Part shown: one piece after another, positions 24,088 to 32,042 of the stretch
Layout: every line of letters begins with the position of its first letter
Numbering within the stretch: the stretch's first letter is position 1
NCBI GenBank assembly: GCA_023426625.1
Contig: JAFAAJ010000056.1
Location: forward strand, 1 to 36,087
DNA: 36,087 bases
Direction: 5' to 3'
From: Bacteroidota bacterium
GTDB taxonomy: Bacteria > Bacteroidota > Bacteroidia > Flavobacteriales > Weeksellaceae
Position numbers and translations under genes: made by a program
The notes under the pieces: generated by a model
The model's input: the letters and a program-made list of their open reading frames with translations, nothing else
What the model was told of the DNA's origin: nothing
The model's database searches: none

Positions 24088-25305
24088 TTAATTTAAAAAC
24101 CAACCATAATAAAAATTGCCATTGAGTGCTTTCTTAATGCCCTTTGAAAACTCAAAAGCATTCAAATTCCTGTCTAAGAAAGTATCTATATAACTACTCT
24201 TGTTAGCTTGTGTAAAGAGATTATATAAATCCCAAAGGTTGATCCTGCCATCCTCTAATCTACAGAAATTCTTATCCTCATAATAATCTTTAGCCATTGT
24301 ATTAATATGACTATCATTAAAATTGAGTAAAGGAATATTCTGCTTTTCAGACTTAGGTAAATGCTGATATAACCTACTTTTACCTATAAGCTGAGCAAAC
24401 TGATGTTCAGAAAGAAAATCCTGTGAGAGTTCCTTCATTTCCATTAGATGCAGTTCTGCATTATAATTTTGCATTGTTTCTAGTGCCTTAGTATATAAAT
24501 CTTGTGAACTTCCTACTCTCATATCCTCCAAGAATCCATCTGTGCTGATACACATATTCATACAAACCTGATTTTGGAAGCCTATGAATAACTTAAATTT
24601 TTCCAAAGTCTTTTTTGAGTATAAGTTCTCTTGATTATAACTTCGTACTCCTCCAATTGTTAAAGAAAGCTCATTACCATTCACAATATCAGTAATACTA
24701 GGTACTTTAATAATGAATGCCATTCTCTCATAGTATATAGTCTTCTCATGCTCTAACAGCTCTTTTACAGGCTTATGAATTGCACTTGGAATTCTACCTT
24801 TAATTTGGTGAGAAACCCTAATTTCAGGCTCTGTAATGTAGTGGTGTGGAAATATTTTCTGAACAGCACTTAAGACAACTTCAATGAACTCCTGATGAGC
24901 AATAGTCTTCTCATTATCCTTGCTGAATACAGGAATAATACAATCATTCTGTAAGTGGTGTAATGTGGCTTCTGATGTATTAGCTAGAATAAAAGGACTA
25001 GACACATTATACGTATTTTCAGCTAGTACAACAGGAGTATGAGATATACCCTGCGCATTAGAATTGGGTATTAAAAAAGCCTGAACATCATTATTAGATT
25101 CAGGCTTGGATTCTTTATTCATCTTACTTGGATAGAATACTTCTGCATCATCAAAAGCATCACATCGTAGGAGTATATCTCTGATGGGTTTCCTAACACT
25201 TCTTAATTCTAAACCATTATCACTTTTCCCTATTATGTTAGTAGAATTTGAAATATCAAAAGCTTCTTCTAATGTAGCGGGTTTAATATTGTTTTGAATG
25301 TCCAT
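24088..25305 (-). CDS. DUF3871-type mobile-element protein
   Basis: 405 residues. The sequence pattern (H-Q-I-K-G-R-I-P near the middle, L-T-I-G-G-V-R-S-Y-N, and the end F-Y-Y-G-W-F-L-N) fits the DUF3871 family, which I associate with Bacteroidota mobile elements and phage-like islands; the assignment is from memory. The family has no established biochemical role. Its start overlaps the 3' end of the RecA-like ATPase gene by 23 bp, so the two are coupled and probably work together in replication or recombination of the element. A leading acidic, asparagine-rich segment of about 100 residues looks disordered. It is convergent with the cargo operon. Confidence 0.7.
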   Translation of the reverse strand: MDIQNNIKPATLEEAFDISNSTNIIGKSDNGLELRSVRKPIRDILLRCDAFDDAEVFYPSKMNKESKPESNNDVQAFLIPNSNAQGISHTPVVLAENTYNVSSPFILANTSEATLHHLQNDCIIPVFSKDNEKTIAHQEFIEVVLSAVQKIFPHHYITEPEIRVSHQIKGRIPSAIHKPVKELLEHEKTIYYERMAFIIKVPSITDIVNGNELSLTIGGVRSYNQENLYSKKTLEKFKLFIGFQNQVCMNMCISTDGFLEDMRVGSSQDLYTKALETMQNYNAELHLMEMKELSQDFLSEHQFAQLIGKSRLYQHLPKSEKQNIPLLNFNDSHINTMAKDYYEDKNFCRLEDGRINLWDLYNLFTQANKSSYIDTFLDRNLNAFEFSKGIKKALNGNFYYGWFLN

Positions 25306-26200
25306 TTTGTGAAAAGTTATTTGGGTTAGTTAAATGAATAAGTATTGATTTCCTTGCTTCAAAATCTGGTTTTAAAGAGATATGATATTGAGGGAACTGT
25401 TTATACAAAGCTAAGAGTTCAGCTACAGAGTTACAATTTTGAATAGCATTATAAATCTCTTCTTCTGTAGCTTCTATCAGGTTAGGAGACTGTTGTTGAG
25501 TAGAGTTATTATTAGGCTTACTTCCTGAATTACACCACTCTAAAATCATTTTACCTGTTTCAGGGGTAATAAGAAATTCAGGTTTATTCATAAATAATCC
25601 TGTCCTGTCTTTAGAAGCCTTAGCAAGATGATTTTCATTAATAAGCTCGAAGTTTATAGTTAGCTCATACTCAAAACCTTCTCTGGTAATTTCTTTAGTT
25701 CCATGTTTCACAACTTGGGTTTTACCATTGCTACCTATATCAAGGGAATAATCTATTTTCCTTCTAGTAGTTGTAATAATATGGCGGCTTGACTGTAATA
25801 TCTTATTTATAAATGCTTGGTGGCGAAGGCTCACGTTTGCCCAATCTTGGAATCTACCTCCTAACTTTTCATGGATTTCTAGACATCCACCAGTACCATT
25901 CCATTCATGGCTGGCACTATCAATAATTACAACAGAAATGTTTGACTTCTCACATAGCTCAATAGCCTGAATATATCTTTCAGGGGAATAAGGGGCTTGT
26001 AAATCCAATACATTGTAATTTCCCAAATCTGAATACAGAGAAGCAGAAGAATTTTCTGTATCTATAACAGCTATTTTGCTCCAGTCATTTGTAATACCAT
26101 AGGCTAATTGTAAGGCAGAATAAGTCTTCCCAAAGCCTGATGCTCCTGATAAGCCAAGTCTTAATTTGACCTGCTGTCTTTGTGATTGTTTTAATTGCAT
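25283..26200 (-). CDS. RecA-like AAA ATPase (Sak4/phage nucleotide-binding type)
   Basis: 305 residues. Walker A is G19-A-S-G-F-G-K25-T26, and Walker B is S-V-V-I-I-D94-S with S-H-E-W following. The core of about 210 residues matches the small single-domain RecA-like ATPases of phages and mobile elements that promote single-strand annealing or recombination. The C-terminal 80 residues are asparagine/glutamine-rich and then helical (A-T-E-E-E-I-Y-N-A-I), a tail often used for SSB or DNA contacts. It is the first gene of a two-gene minus-strand operon with the DUF3871-type gene. The upstream region 26201-26552 is noncoding and structured. Specific activity, annealing versus strand exchange, is not shown by sequence. 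Confidence 0.82.
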   Translation of the reverse strand: MQLKQSQRQQVKLRLGLSGASGFGKTYSALQLAYGITNDWSKIAVIDTENSSASLYSDLGNYNVLDLQAPYSPERYIQAIELCEKSNISVVIIDSASHEWNGTGGCLEIHEKLGGRFQDWANVSLRHQAFINKILQSSRHIITTTRRKIDYSLDIGSNGKTQVVKHGTKEITREGFEYELTINFELINENHLAKASKDRTGLFMNKPEFLITPETGKMILEWCNSGSKPNNNSTQQQSPNLIEATEEEIYNAIQNCNSVAELLALYKQFPQYHISLKPDFEARKSILIHLTNPNNFSQNGHSKQY

Positions 26201-26552
26201 AGTTTTTGATTAAAAATTAAAAAATAAGGGTCATTTCACAATTTGGCTATTAGCTTCAAAGTGTAGTTGAAACTTGTATATGTGCTTGAAATTTAGTAGC
26301 TTTGTGCATCAAATCGATTTCAAAACTACTACTAAAGTAGTCCTCCTCTGAATTCGTGCGTTGCTAAATCAAAGATTTTTAAGATGGGGGAGATTTAAAA
26401 AGAACCCCCTATGTCTTAACCTGTAAATTGAAAGTTCCTTCTGGAACAATAGAATATAGATATATACTAAATAGTAAAACAGAAATGTCAAGTTTACGTA
26501 TGTACTATATATACTACTACGGGAACTTGACATTTTAGATTACTATTTAGAT
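26201..26552. other. Noncoding, structured region: possible replication or control region
   Basis: This 352-bp stretch lies between two minus-strand replication-type genes and holds no convincing ORF. It contains the second copy of two blocks also present at 16572-16708, a G-tract/C-tract pair (about 26384-26410) able to pair, a small hairpin GTTCC-TTCT-GGAAC at 26434-26447, and the long palindromic structure at 26467-26550. It is the best candidate in the element for an origin or a control region, but nothing in it proves that. Confidence 0.45.
26467..26550. repeat. Large nested inverted repeat downstream of the helicase gene
   Basis: Outer arms CTAAATAGTAA / TTACTATTTAG (26467-26477, 26540-26550) enclose inner arms AAATGTCAAGTT / AACTTGACATTT (26483-26494, 26524-26535). 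Both pairs are perfect and separated by matched short gaps of 5 and 4 bases. The loop contains ACTATATATA. It begins 2 bp after the helicase stop codon, so it may terminate that transcript, but the arm length suggests an added role such as protein binding or replication. Confidence 0.65.
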
Positions 26553-29030
26553 TTAAAGATTGATGTAATCTTGATTCTGTGTTAAATTAATAGAGGGTTT
26601 CACAGGAATAATATTTACTGCTAAAACTGGTTTTACAGTTCTTCTTGCCCCTAAAACAGTAATTCTTGGATCTAGGGTTCTGTTTTCTACGATGAGGAAG
26701 TCTTCTCGTAGCATCAAATAGAAAGTTTTAAGTTTACTTTTAATAGATCTTTGCTCATGAAGTCTCCTCTTAAATTCGAAAACACCATCATCTAGTAATT
26801 TATCCTCTTTCAGTAAGCTTATTAACCTTGTTACTCTTCTCTTGTCATCATCTGTAAAAAATTCCTCATAATAATTAGTAGGGATATAGTGAAAAGAATC
26901 TCTTCCCCAATTATGCTCCCTTAGTGATGATATCATTTTTTCTCTGAAATAATTGAGTATTTGATAGAACTCAACTCTGTTTTTATAAGAAATATCATCT
27001 ATAGAGTCAATATCTAGGTCTTTAGTATGAGCTATTGCATCACTAAAGTAATCTCCTCTTGAGTAATCCTCATCATATAAAGATTTTAATTTACCTTCTT
27101 TTAGCTTATTAGTAAAAAGTAAAAGTTGTAATTCAAACTTCTTTGCTTGTGGTGTTCCTTCAACCATATTTTCAAAAGAATCTCCTCCTGCTTTCTTATA
27201 AAGTAGCTGATAATCCTTAAATAATGATGTTTTAAAGTCATTATAAAAAAGTGAGAAATTAGTAAATGGAGCTAATGATAATGCATAGTCTTCCCCATAA
27301 AACTGATTGAGTACTGTGTTTAGCATCTCTTGGACTTTACCTTCCTCAAATTTGATAACAGGTCTAAAGCTTATTTCTTGCAATCTACAATTAATAAACT
27401 GATTGGCTAATGCACTATAAGTTACATAAGAGCTTATATCCCCTCCAAAGAAAGGAACTTCATTAGCAAGGAAATCTTCACCTGTTCCCAATTTAAATTC
27501 CTGAAAGGATGGGAAAAGTAGCCTTGGCAAAGTGGTACTTCTAGTTAAGGAATCTATTGCTGTAATCTCATCTTTTACATTTCCTTTTAGCTTATTCTCA
27601 TAGAACTCTCTTAAAAGAAAATCTTGTCTATTTAGTTTGATATATTTTACCTTGCTATCAGGAGCTTTGTAATGCTGAACTAGATTATAATACTGTTTAA
27701 AAATTTCCTTCTGTTCTGTTGTCATGCCAGAATGATCCAAACTATCATAGTGAAAATGGTCTGGTTTAGGTAAAACAATATGTATTTCTCCTTTAGTTCT
27801 TTGTCTTGCTAAAGCTTGAATTACAGAATTAATACCTCCTGAAAAGATGCCATATTTATTTCTAAAAGGTAATCTGGTACTTCTAGGAGGAAAAATTATG
27901 ACAAATGCGTGATTGTCTTTTTTTATACTAACACCTGTTTTGAAATTGGTTCCTACATTACATTTCTCATCATCATATTGATTAGTAGGTTCAGTATTTT
28001 CTTCTCTTTGATTAGTATTTAGTTCAGAAGTACAATCTTTAACCTCTTCAAAAGTATCTAGAAGTAATTTCCCAATCTCATCCTTGGGATTAATTAGGCT
28101 TTTAGCTAGGTTTTTGGAATAACAGAGTATATCAATATTTTTTCCACGAGCTATCAAGCCTTTAATTAAACTATCAATCTCTATAGTCTTAGAAGTAAAA
28201 TTGTAAGCAGAAGAGTAATATAAATGTAAAGTACTCTGTTTATCAGCAAATCTCACTCTTTCAGATTCAATAATCTGAATTTTATAGTCTGTAAGCTCAG
28301 CTAAGTATTCTATTACAACCTTAGAAGCTTCATTGTAAGTAGCGCTTAGTATAAAATTCTTTTGAATAACATTTCTCCATTTCCATAAGTTGAATATATA
28401 TTCTTGTTGAAAGTTATGATAGGAGTCATGGATTTCATCATAAATGAAAACAACCTTTATTCCTTCCCTTTCACAATGGGTTACAAGGGTATTTATATAC
28501 TCTCTTTTGATATCAGAGTTTTTAAATCCATCTTCTCCTGGATTTCCTAATAAAGTGTTTGCTGTAACAACCTGAATTCCTCTTTTAGTATAGTCAATAC
28601 CAGTACTTCTTCCCAAGTTATCATAACTATAAATCTGATCAGCAGGAACTCCTGATTCCTCAATATCATCACAATACTGTTTAACTAAACTTACAAAAGG
28701 AGAAACTACAAAAACTAAATACTTTTCATTTGAGTCAAAATACCTTTTTACAGTTTGAATTATAGCATATGATTTACCTTGTCCAACAGGAGCATTGATT
28801 ACTACAGTGTTTTTATGTGCAAGTTCTAAATGGGTTTGTAAGGTATCATTTATATAGCCATTAGTATCAGGAGATATTAATATTTTGTCCCCTCCATTTT
28901 CAATTTCAAAATCAGTTCTTGGAACTCTTGTTCCCGAAGCATCTAAAGTAAACATGAAATCTTCAGGATTAATCTCTTTGAATTCTATAGGGAATGAATC
29001 AAATTGACTCAGCTTGGCATCTAGTAACAT
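26553..29030 (-). CDS. DEAD/DEAH-like superfamily 2 helicase of the element
   Basis: 825 residues. Motif I is A80-P-V-G-Q-G-K86-S87, motif II V-F-I-Y-D198-E-I-H201, and motif III L-S-A-T near 228-231. The second RecA lobe has T-G-V-S-I and Q-A-L-A-R-Q-R-T (motif VI) near 408-415. The Q-x-x-x-R-x-x-R form and DExH box place it in SF2. The C-terminal 400 residues are helical, charged and specific to this type of element. It is the largest backbone protein. Genes like it, next to integrase and a RecA-like ATPase, are likely to unwind the element origin during replication. Substrate DNA versus RNA is not visible. It lies 53 bp downstream of the integrase stop, with a small hairpin between. Confidence 0.85.
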   Translation of the reverse strand: MLLDAKLSQFDSFPIEFKEINPEDFMFTLDASGTRVPRTDFEIENGGDKILISPDTNGYINDTLQTHLELAHKNTVVINAPVGQGKSYAIIQTVKRYFDSNEKYLVFVVSPFVSLVKQYCDDIEESGVPADQIYSYDNLGRSTGIDYTKRGIQVVTANTLLGNPGEDGFKNSDIKREYINTLVTHCEREGIKVVFIYDEIHDSYHNFQQEYIFNLWKWRNVIQKNFILSATYNEASKVVIEYLAELTDYKIQIIESERVRFADKQSTLHLYYSSAYNFTSKTIEIDSLIKGLIARGKNIDILCYSKNLAKSLINPKDEIGKLLLDTFEEVKDCTSELNTNQREENTEPTNQYDDEKCNVGTNFKTGVSIKKDNHAFVIIFPPRSTRLPFRNKYGIFSGGINSVIQALARQRTKGEIHIVLPKPDHFHYDSLDHSGMTTEQKEIFKQYYNLVQHYKAPDSKVKYIKLNRQDFLLREFYENKLKGNVKDEITAIDSLTRSTTLPRLLFPSFQEFKLGTGEDFLANEVPFFGGDISSYVTYSALANQFINCRLQEISFRPVIKFEEGKVQEMLNTVLNQFYGEDYALSLAPFTNFSLFYNDFKTSLFKDYQLLYKKAGGDSFENMVEGTPQAKKFELQLLLFTNKLKEGKLKSLYDEDYSRGDYFSDAIAHTKDLDIDSIDDISYKNRVEFYQILNYFREKMISSLREHNWGRDSFHYIPTNYYEEFFTDDDKRRVTRLISLLKEDKLLDDGVFEFKRRLHEQRSIKSKLKTFYLMLREDFLIVENRTLDPRITVLGARRTVKPVLAVNIIPVKPSINLTQNQDYINL

Positions 29031-29040
29031 AAATTGAAAA

Positions 29041-29070
29041 TTAACTCTCTGTAAAAATACAAAGAGTTAA
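29041..29070 (-). terminator. Hairpin between integrase and helicase genes
   Basis: TTAACTCTCTG and CAAAGAGTTAA pair in 10 of 11 positions around an 8-base A/T loop. It follows the integrase stop (29084) on the minus strand and precedes the helicase ATG. There is only a weak T-run, so it may attenuate rather than stop transcription. Confidence 0.45.
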
Positions 29071-29083
29071 TAATACATAATGC

Positions 29084-30286
29084 TCACTTAAGCTTAGAAT
29101 TTAACTTACTCATCTGTTCACCAATCTTCTTTTTAACCACCTTAGCATAATGCTGTTGGGTAATTCCAATTTCAGAATGACCTAGTAGTTCAGATACTAT
29201 CTCCATTGGTACATCATTGTAAAGTAGGATAGTAGAAGCAAAGGTTTTTCTTGCTATATGGTGTGTAAGAGTCTTACTGATACCTACAATCTCTGCTATC
29301 TCCTTTAAATAAGAATTAAACTTCTGATTAGTAATTACAGGGAGAACCTGTGTCTCTGTTCTATACTTATCTAAAATACTTTCAGCTTTAGATAACAAGG
29401 GAATGTCATAATCTCTCCTAGTTTTCTGCCTGTGAATATGAATCCACTTATTACTATCATAGCCTGTCTGAATATCACTTGCCTTAAGATTTGCCATTTC
29501 TGTATATGCTAGCCCTGTATAACAGCAAAAAATAAACATATCAGCTACTTGCTGTAATCTTTCAGAAGCAAACTGATACTTTTCTAATGCTTCCAGTTCC
29601 TCTTTGGACAAGAAAACAACCTGTTTCTTAGGTTTCCTGTTCTTGTAGAGTAGGAAAGGGTCTTTAGCTAAGAAATCTAATCCTACAGCTAACTTTACTA
29701 TCTGTTTAAACCTCTGTATGGTTTTATGAACTGTATTCTGCTTAAACTGCTTTTCAGCTTTAAGATAGAACTCAAACTCAGTAATAAATGCCATTGTCAT
29801 GTCTTTCAGAAGATAATCTGATTTGTTGTACTTGTACTTTATGAAAGACTTTACATGAGCCTGAGTCTGATAGAACTTAGCTACAGATACTTGTGTGGTA
29901 GAAATACCTATCAGCTTTTCCTGTTTAGTAATATGCAGATGAAATACTTCCATAATTGATTTTTCCTGTTTGATATTCTCACCTTTGTATTGTCTGTAAA
30001 TATCATCTACATCAAAGTCCTTTTCCTGTACTTGTAGGAATAAAAAAGCCTGATTAATGTCTTGTTTAATCAGGCTGAGTTGTGTGTTGATTTGATTGTT
30101 ATCTGAATCAGGTGGATGAGCTTTCTGCTTAGAAGCTATCCAGTTATTTGGATTTAGGAACTGTCCAGTTGAGAACACTTTTCTTTTTCCTAAATAAGTA
30201 ATCCTACATCTAATAGGAGCTATTCCATTCTTATTTGATTTAGCCCTATCAATAAGGAACAAGATTTTAATGATATTGGTATTCAT
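29084..30286 (-). CDS. Tyrosine recombinase (integrase)
   Basis: 400 residues. Residues 1-55 form an arm-DNA-binding domain (K-I-L-F-L-I-D-R-A, then G-I-A-P-I-R-C-R-I-T-Y), about 110-210 a SAM-like core-binding domain, and 230-385 the catalytic domain. Catalytic residues seen are K288, H343-x-x-R346, H370 in L-L-G-H-S and the nucleophile Y380 in Q-H-Y. At the place of the first catalytic Arg the protein has Ala260 in T-G-L-A-Y-T-E-M. Several Bacteroidota integrases such as IntDOT also lack this Arg, so this is a family trait rather than damage. The gene sits 188 bp inside the right tRNA-Val and should catalyse integration and excision at the tRNA site. No excisionase gene was seen. Confidence 0.92.
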   Translation of the reverse strand: MNTNIIKILFLIDRAKSNKNGIAPIRCRITYLGKRKVFSTGQFLNPNNWIASKQKAHPPDSDNNQINTQLSLIKQDINQAFLFLQVQEKDFDVDDIYRQYKGENIKQEKSIMEVFHLHITKQEKLIGISTTQVSVAKFYQTQAHVKSFIKYKYNKSDYLLKDMTMAFITEFEFYLKAEKQFKQNTVHKTIQRFKQIVKLAVGLDFLAKDPFLLYKNRKPKKQVVFLSKEELEALEKYQFASERLQQVADMFIFCCYTGLAYTEMANLKASDIQTGYDSNKWIHIHRQKTRRDYDIPLLSKAESILDKYRTETQVLPVITNQKFNSYLKEIAEIVGISKTLTHHIARKTFASTILLYNDVPMEIVSELLGHSEIGITQQHYAKVVKKKIGEQMSKLNSKLK

Positions 30287-30473
30287 AGTATTAACGGGAG
30301 CTAGAATGGTGTACCAACTAATAAATTGGTGTACCTAAAGGTCTGCCCTTTTGATTAAAATTAGGATGAGGTTTATTGTGTGAGATTTTTTAGTCTTGAA
30401 AAAATTTCTGTAAATGAAAAAGGCATACTTCACCTATAAACATAAAAAAACTCCCTATTAAAGGGAGTTTAAG
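30287..30473. other. Right end of element upstream of int, with two direct repeats
   Basis: TGGTGTACC occurs at 30307-30315 and 30327-30335, 20 bp apart start to start, just upstream of the integrase gene. An AGGCATACT motif follows at 30421-30429 and a tRNA terminator at about 30447-30469. No gene is seen. The repeats may be operators for int or accessory-factor sites for excision. Confidence 0.45.
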
Positions 30474-30599
30474 TGGGTCCTAAGGGATTCGAACCCCTGA
30501 CCCTCTGGGTGTAAACCAGATGCTCTGCACCAACTGAGCTAAGAACCCTGAAGTTTTTTTAAAGGCTTCAGAGCTTTCTGTGGGTCCTGAGGGATTCGA
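30419..30599. repeat. Right copy of the long direct repeat (attR side)
   Basis: This 181-bp block is about 98% identical to 13952-14133. It contains AGGCATACT, a terminator, a full tRNA-Val and the 3' end of the next tRNA-Val, which is intact on this side. A duplication of this length is far longer than the 15-50 bp core expected of a tRNA-targeting integrase. It means that the element itself carries a neighbouring tRNA gene and terminator. Confidence 0.85.
30474..30548 (-). tRNA. tRNA-Val(UAC), second of the right pair
   Basis: Full cloverleaf with anticodon TAC in TCTGG-TTTACAC-CCAGA. It is identical to the left copy at 14008 except for one base in the D-loop (GTGCA instead of GTTCA on the tRNA strand). 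CCA is not encoded. It is 32 bp downstream of the tRNA at 30581 on the same strand and shares its promoter. Confidence 0.93.
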
Positions 30600-30655
30600 A
30601 CCCCCGACCCTCTGGGTGTAAACCAGATGCTCTGAACCAACTGAGCTAAGAACCC
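30581..30655 (-). tRNA. tRNA-Val(UAC), intact target gene
   Basis: Full cloverleaf with anticodon TAC. It differs from the other copies in the T-stem (GGGGG/CCCTC). Its last 19 bases are part of the duplicated repeat, so the element restores the gene on this side. The promoter at 30686-30716 drives it first, followed by the tRNA at 30474. Confidence 0.93.
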
Positions 30656-30685
30656 TCTATACTTGTTTTCTCGTTTAGAGTGGTG

Positions 30686-30716
30686 CAAATATACGACTTA
30701 TTCGGAAATCTCCAAA
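30686..30716 (-). promoter_or_regulatory. Promoter of the tRNA-Val genes
   Basis: On the minus strand TTTG (30713-30716), 19 bases and TATATTTG (30686-30693) match the Bacteroidota promoter pattern exactly. Transcription would start near 30679, about 24 nt before the first tRNA base. The -33 half lies within the 3' end of folC. Confidence 0.75.
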
Positions 30717-31942
30717 TTTTTTTCTAAAAATTCTCCTACAACAAAGTTACTCCCGCCGATAAAAATCATTTCTTCATTTGTACATTGCTCTTTTGCAGAA
30801 AGATAGGCAGCTTGTACAGAATCGAAAATTTTATAATTTATTTTTGCATGCTGAAGCAGATCTTCGTATTCTTTAGGGTCTCTTCCCCGGTTGATAGAAG
30901 GTTTTGCAAAATAAAAAACAGAGTTTACCGGTAATATATTCATTACAACATCTATCTTTTTATCATTAACGAATCCTAGAATAATGTGTTTATGCTTATC
31001 AATAGAGTTCAACTGATCAAAAACCTGTTCCAGTCCGGCCTGATTATGTCCCGTGTCACAAATCGTTAATGGCTCTTTTGAAAACTCAAACCAGCGACCG
31101 ATGAAGTTGGTATTCTGATGAACACGCAATAACCCTTTTTCAATATTTTCCTCAGGAATAGAAATATTAAGTTTTCTTAATTCTTCGATCAAGCCTAAAA
31201 CAACTTTGATATTTTTTATCTGATAATTCCCCTTCAGGTCGGAAGCAAGGCTTGTTTTTAAAAGACTTGCGTCGATAAACGGAGCATTTTCATTGTTCGC
31301 TTTTTCTTTGATGATATTTTTAACGATTTCGTTTTCATCTCCGGAAACAATCGGAGTGTTGTTTTTAATGATTCCTGCTTTTTCTCTAGCAATTTCTTCA
31401 AGGGTATCACCTAAGATATTCTGATGGTCCAGCTGAACATTGGTGATCGCAGAGACCAAAGGTTTAATGATATTCGTAGAATCCAGTCTTCCTCCCAAGC
31501 CGACTTCAATAATAGCAAAATCTACCTTTTGCTGATAAAAATATTCAAAAGTCATAATCGTAGTGAACTCAAAAAAGGAAGGTTGAATATCTTCCGGAAG
31601 CTGCTTCAGTTTTTGAATAAAATTAAAGACAAATTCCTTGTCACAATTCTTTCCATTTACTTTTATACGTTCCGTAAAATCAATAAGATGAGGTGAGTTA
31701 TATAAACCTATTTTGTAACCTGATTCCTGCAGAACGGAAGCCAGCATATTGCTCGTGGAGCCTTTTCCGTTTGTTCCGCCAATATGGATGCATTTTATTT
31801 TTTCCTGAGGATTTCCGAAGAAAGCACAAAGCTTTCTGATATTATCCAATCCCGGTTTGTAAGCCTTCTGTCCATCGATCTGATAATTGGGAGCCTGTAC
31901 AAAAAGCCATTCTACGGCCTCTTGATATTGTTCTTTTGTCAT
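30698..31942 (-). CDS. folC: Dihydrofolate synthase / folylpolyglutamate synthase
   Basis: 414 residues. It ligates glutamate to dihydropteroate and adds glutamates to folates, using ATP, in the cytoplasm. The Mur-ligase-type P-loop is G56-T-N-G-K60-G-S-T63, followed by S-P-H-L near 85 and the E-V-G-L-G-G-R-L-D-S-T-N block near 146-157. D-H-Q-N-I-L-G appears near 173, and C-D-T-G-H-N-Q-A-G, the mark of the C-terminal domain, near 292. The length is normal for FolC. It is a core chromosomal gene that lies directly beside the tRNA-Val pair and is divergent from the TolC-like gene. It confirms that chromosomal sequence resumes right of the element. Confidence 0.93.
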   Translation of the reverse strand: MTKEQYQEAVEWLFVQAPNYQIDGQKAYKPGLDNIRKLCAFFGNPQEKIKCIHIGGTNGKGSTSNMLASVLQESGYKIGLYNSPHLIDFTERIKVNGKNCDKEFVFNFIQKLKQLPEDIQPSFFEFTTIMTFEYFYQQKVDFAIIEVGLGGRLDSTNIIKPLVSAITNVQLDHQNILGDTLEEIAREKAGIIKNNTPIVSGDENEIVKNIIKEKANNENAPFIDASLLKTSLASDLKGNYQIKNIKVVLGLIEELRKLNISIPEENIEKGLLRVHQNTNFIGRWFEFSKEPLTICDTGHNQAGLEQVFDQLNSIDKHKHIILGFVNDKKIDVVMNILPVNSVFYFAKPSINRGRDPKEYEDLLQHAKINYKIFDSVQAAYLSAKEQCTNEEMIFIGGSNFVVGEFLEKNLEISE

Positions 31943-32004
31943 ACTGCAAAATTCACAAAAGTTTTTTAAAATGAAATATTAATTTTTTAAAACTGTAACT
32001 TTTT

Positions 32005-32012
32005 TATCTTTG
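32005..32012 (+). promoter_or_regulatory. -7 element of the TolC-like gene operon
   Basis: TATCTTTG matches TAnnTTTG 30 bp before ATG 32043. A TTG-type -33 box is not clear at the expected distance. It overlaps the first codons of an upstream in-frame ATG at 32010, which supports the later start at 32043. Confidence 0.45.
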
Positions 32013-32042
32013 ATTCGTCTAATTATAAAAAGATTGATAAAT

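Larger units (their letters stand above)
14134..30599. mobile_element. 16.5-kb integrative element in tRNA-Val carrying a candidate defence operon
   Basis: The element lies between two 181/182-bp direct repeats and encodes a tyrosine recombinase right next to the right end. The boundary at the left is the interrupted tRNA-Val; at the right the tRNA is restored. Backbone genes run on the minus strand: integrase, helicase, RecA-like ATPase, DUF3871-type protein, a hypothetical, a broken RadC gene and an accessory operon. Cargo on the plus strand is a three-gene dNTPase / nucleotidyltransferase-methylase / nuclease operon, plus one XRE regulator. No phage structural, conjugation or relaxase genes are visible, so it is best described as a mobilisable or satellite-like genomic island. 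The unit could equally be drawn as 13952-30418, because the crossover can be anywhere in the repeat. Confidence 0.85.

Noticed and set aside
26553..29030. Helicase as part of a DISARM-like or other helicase-methylase defence system
   Set aside because: It lies on the opposite strand, 2.5 kb from the methylase, grouped with integrase and the RecA-like ATPase. It fits element replication better.
31424..31969. Plus-strand frames opposite folC
   Set aside because: They are antisense to a conserved core gene and have no motifs.
32010..32042. Earlier ATG of the TolC-like gene at 32010
   Set aside because: It overlaps the -7 promoter element and adds a basic stretch before an already complete signal peptide starting at 32043.
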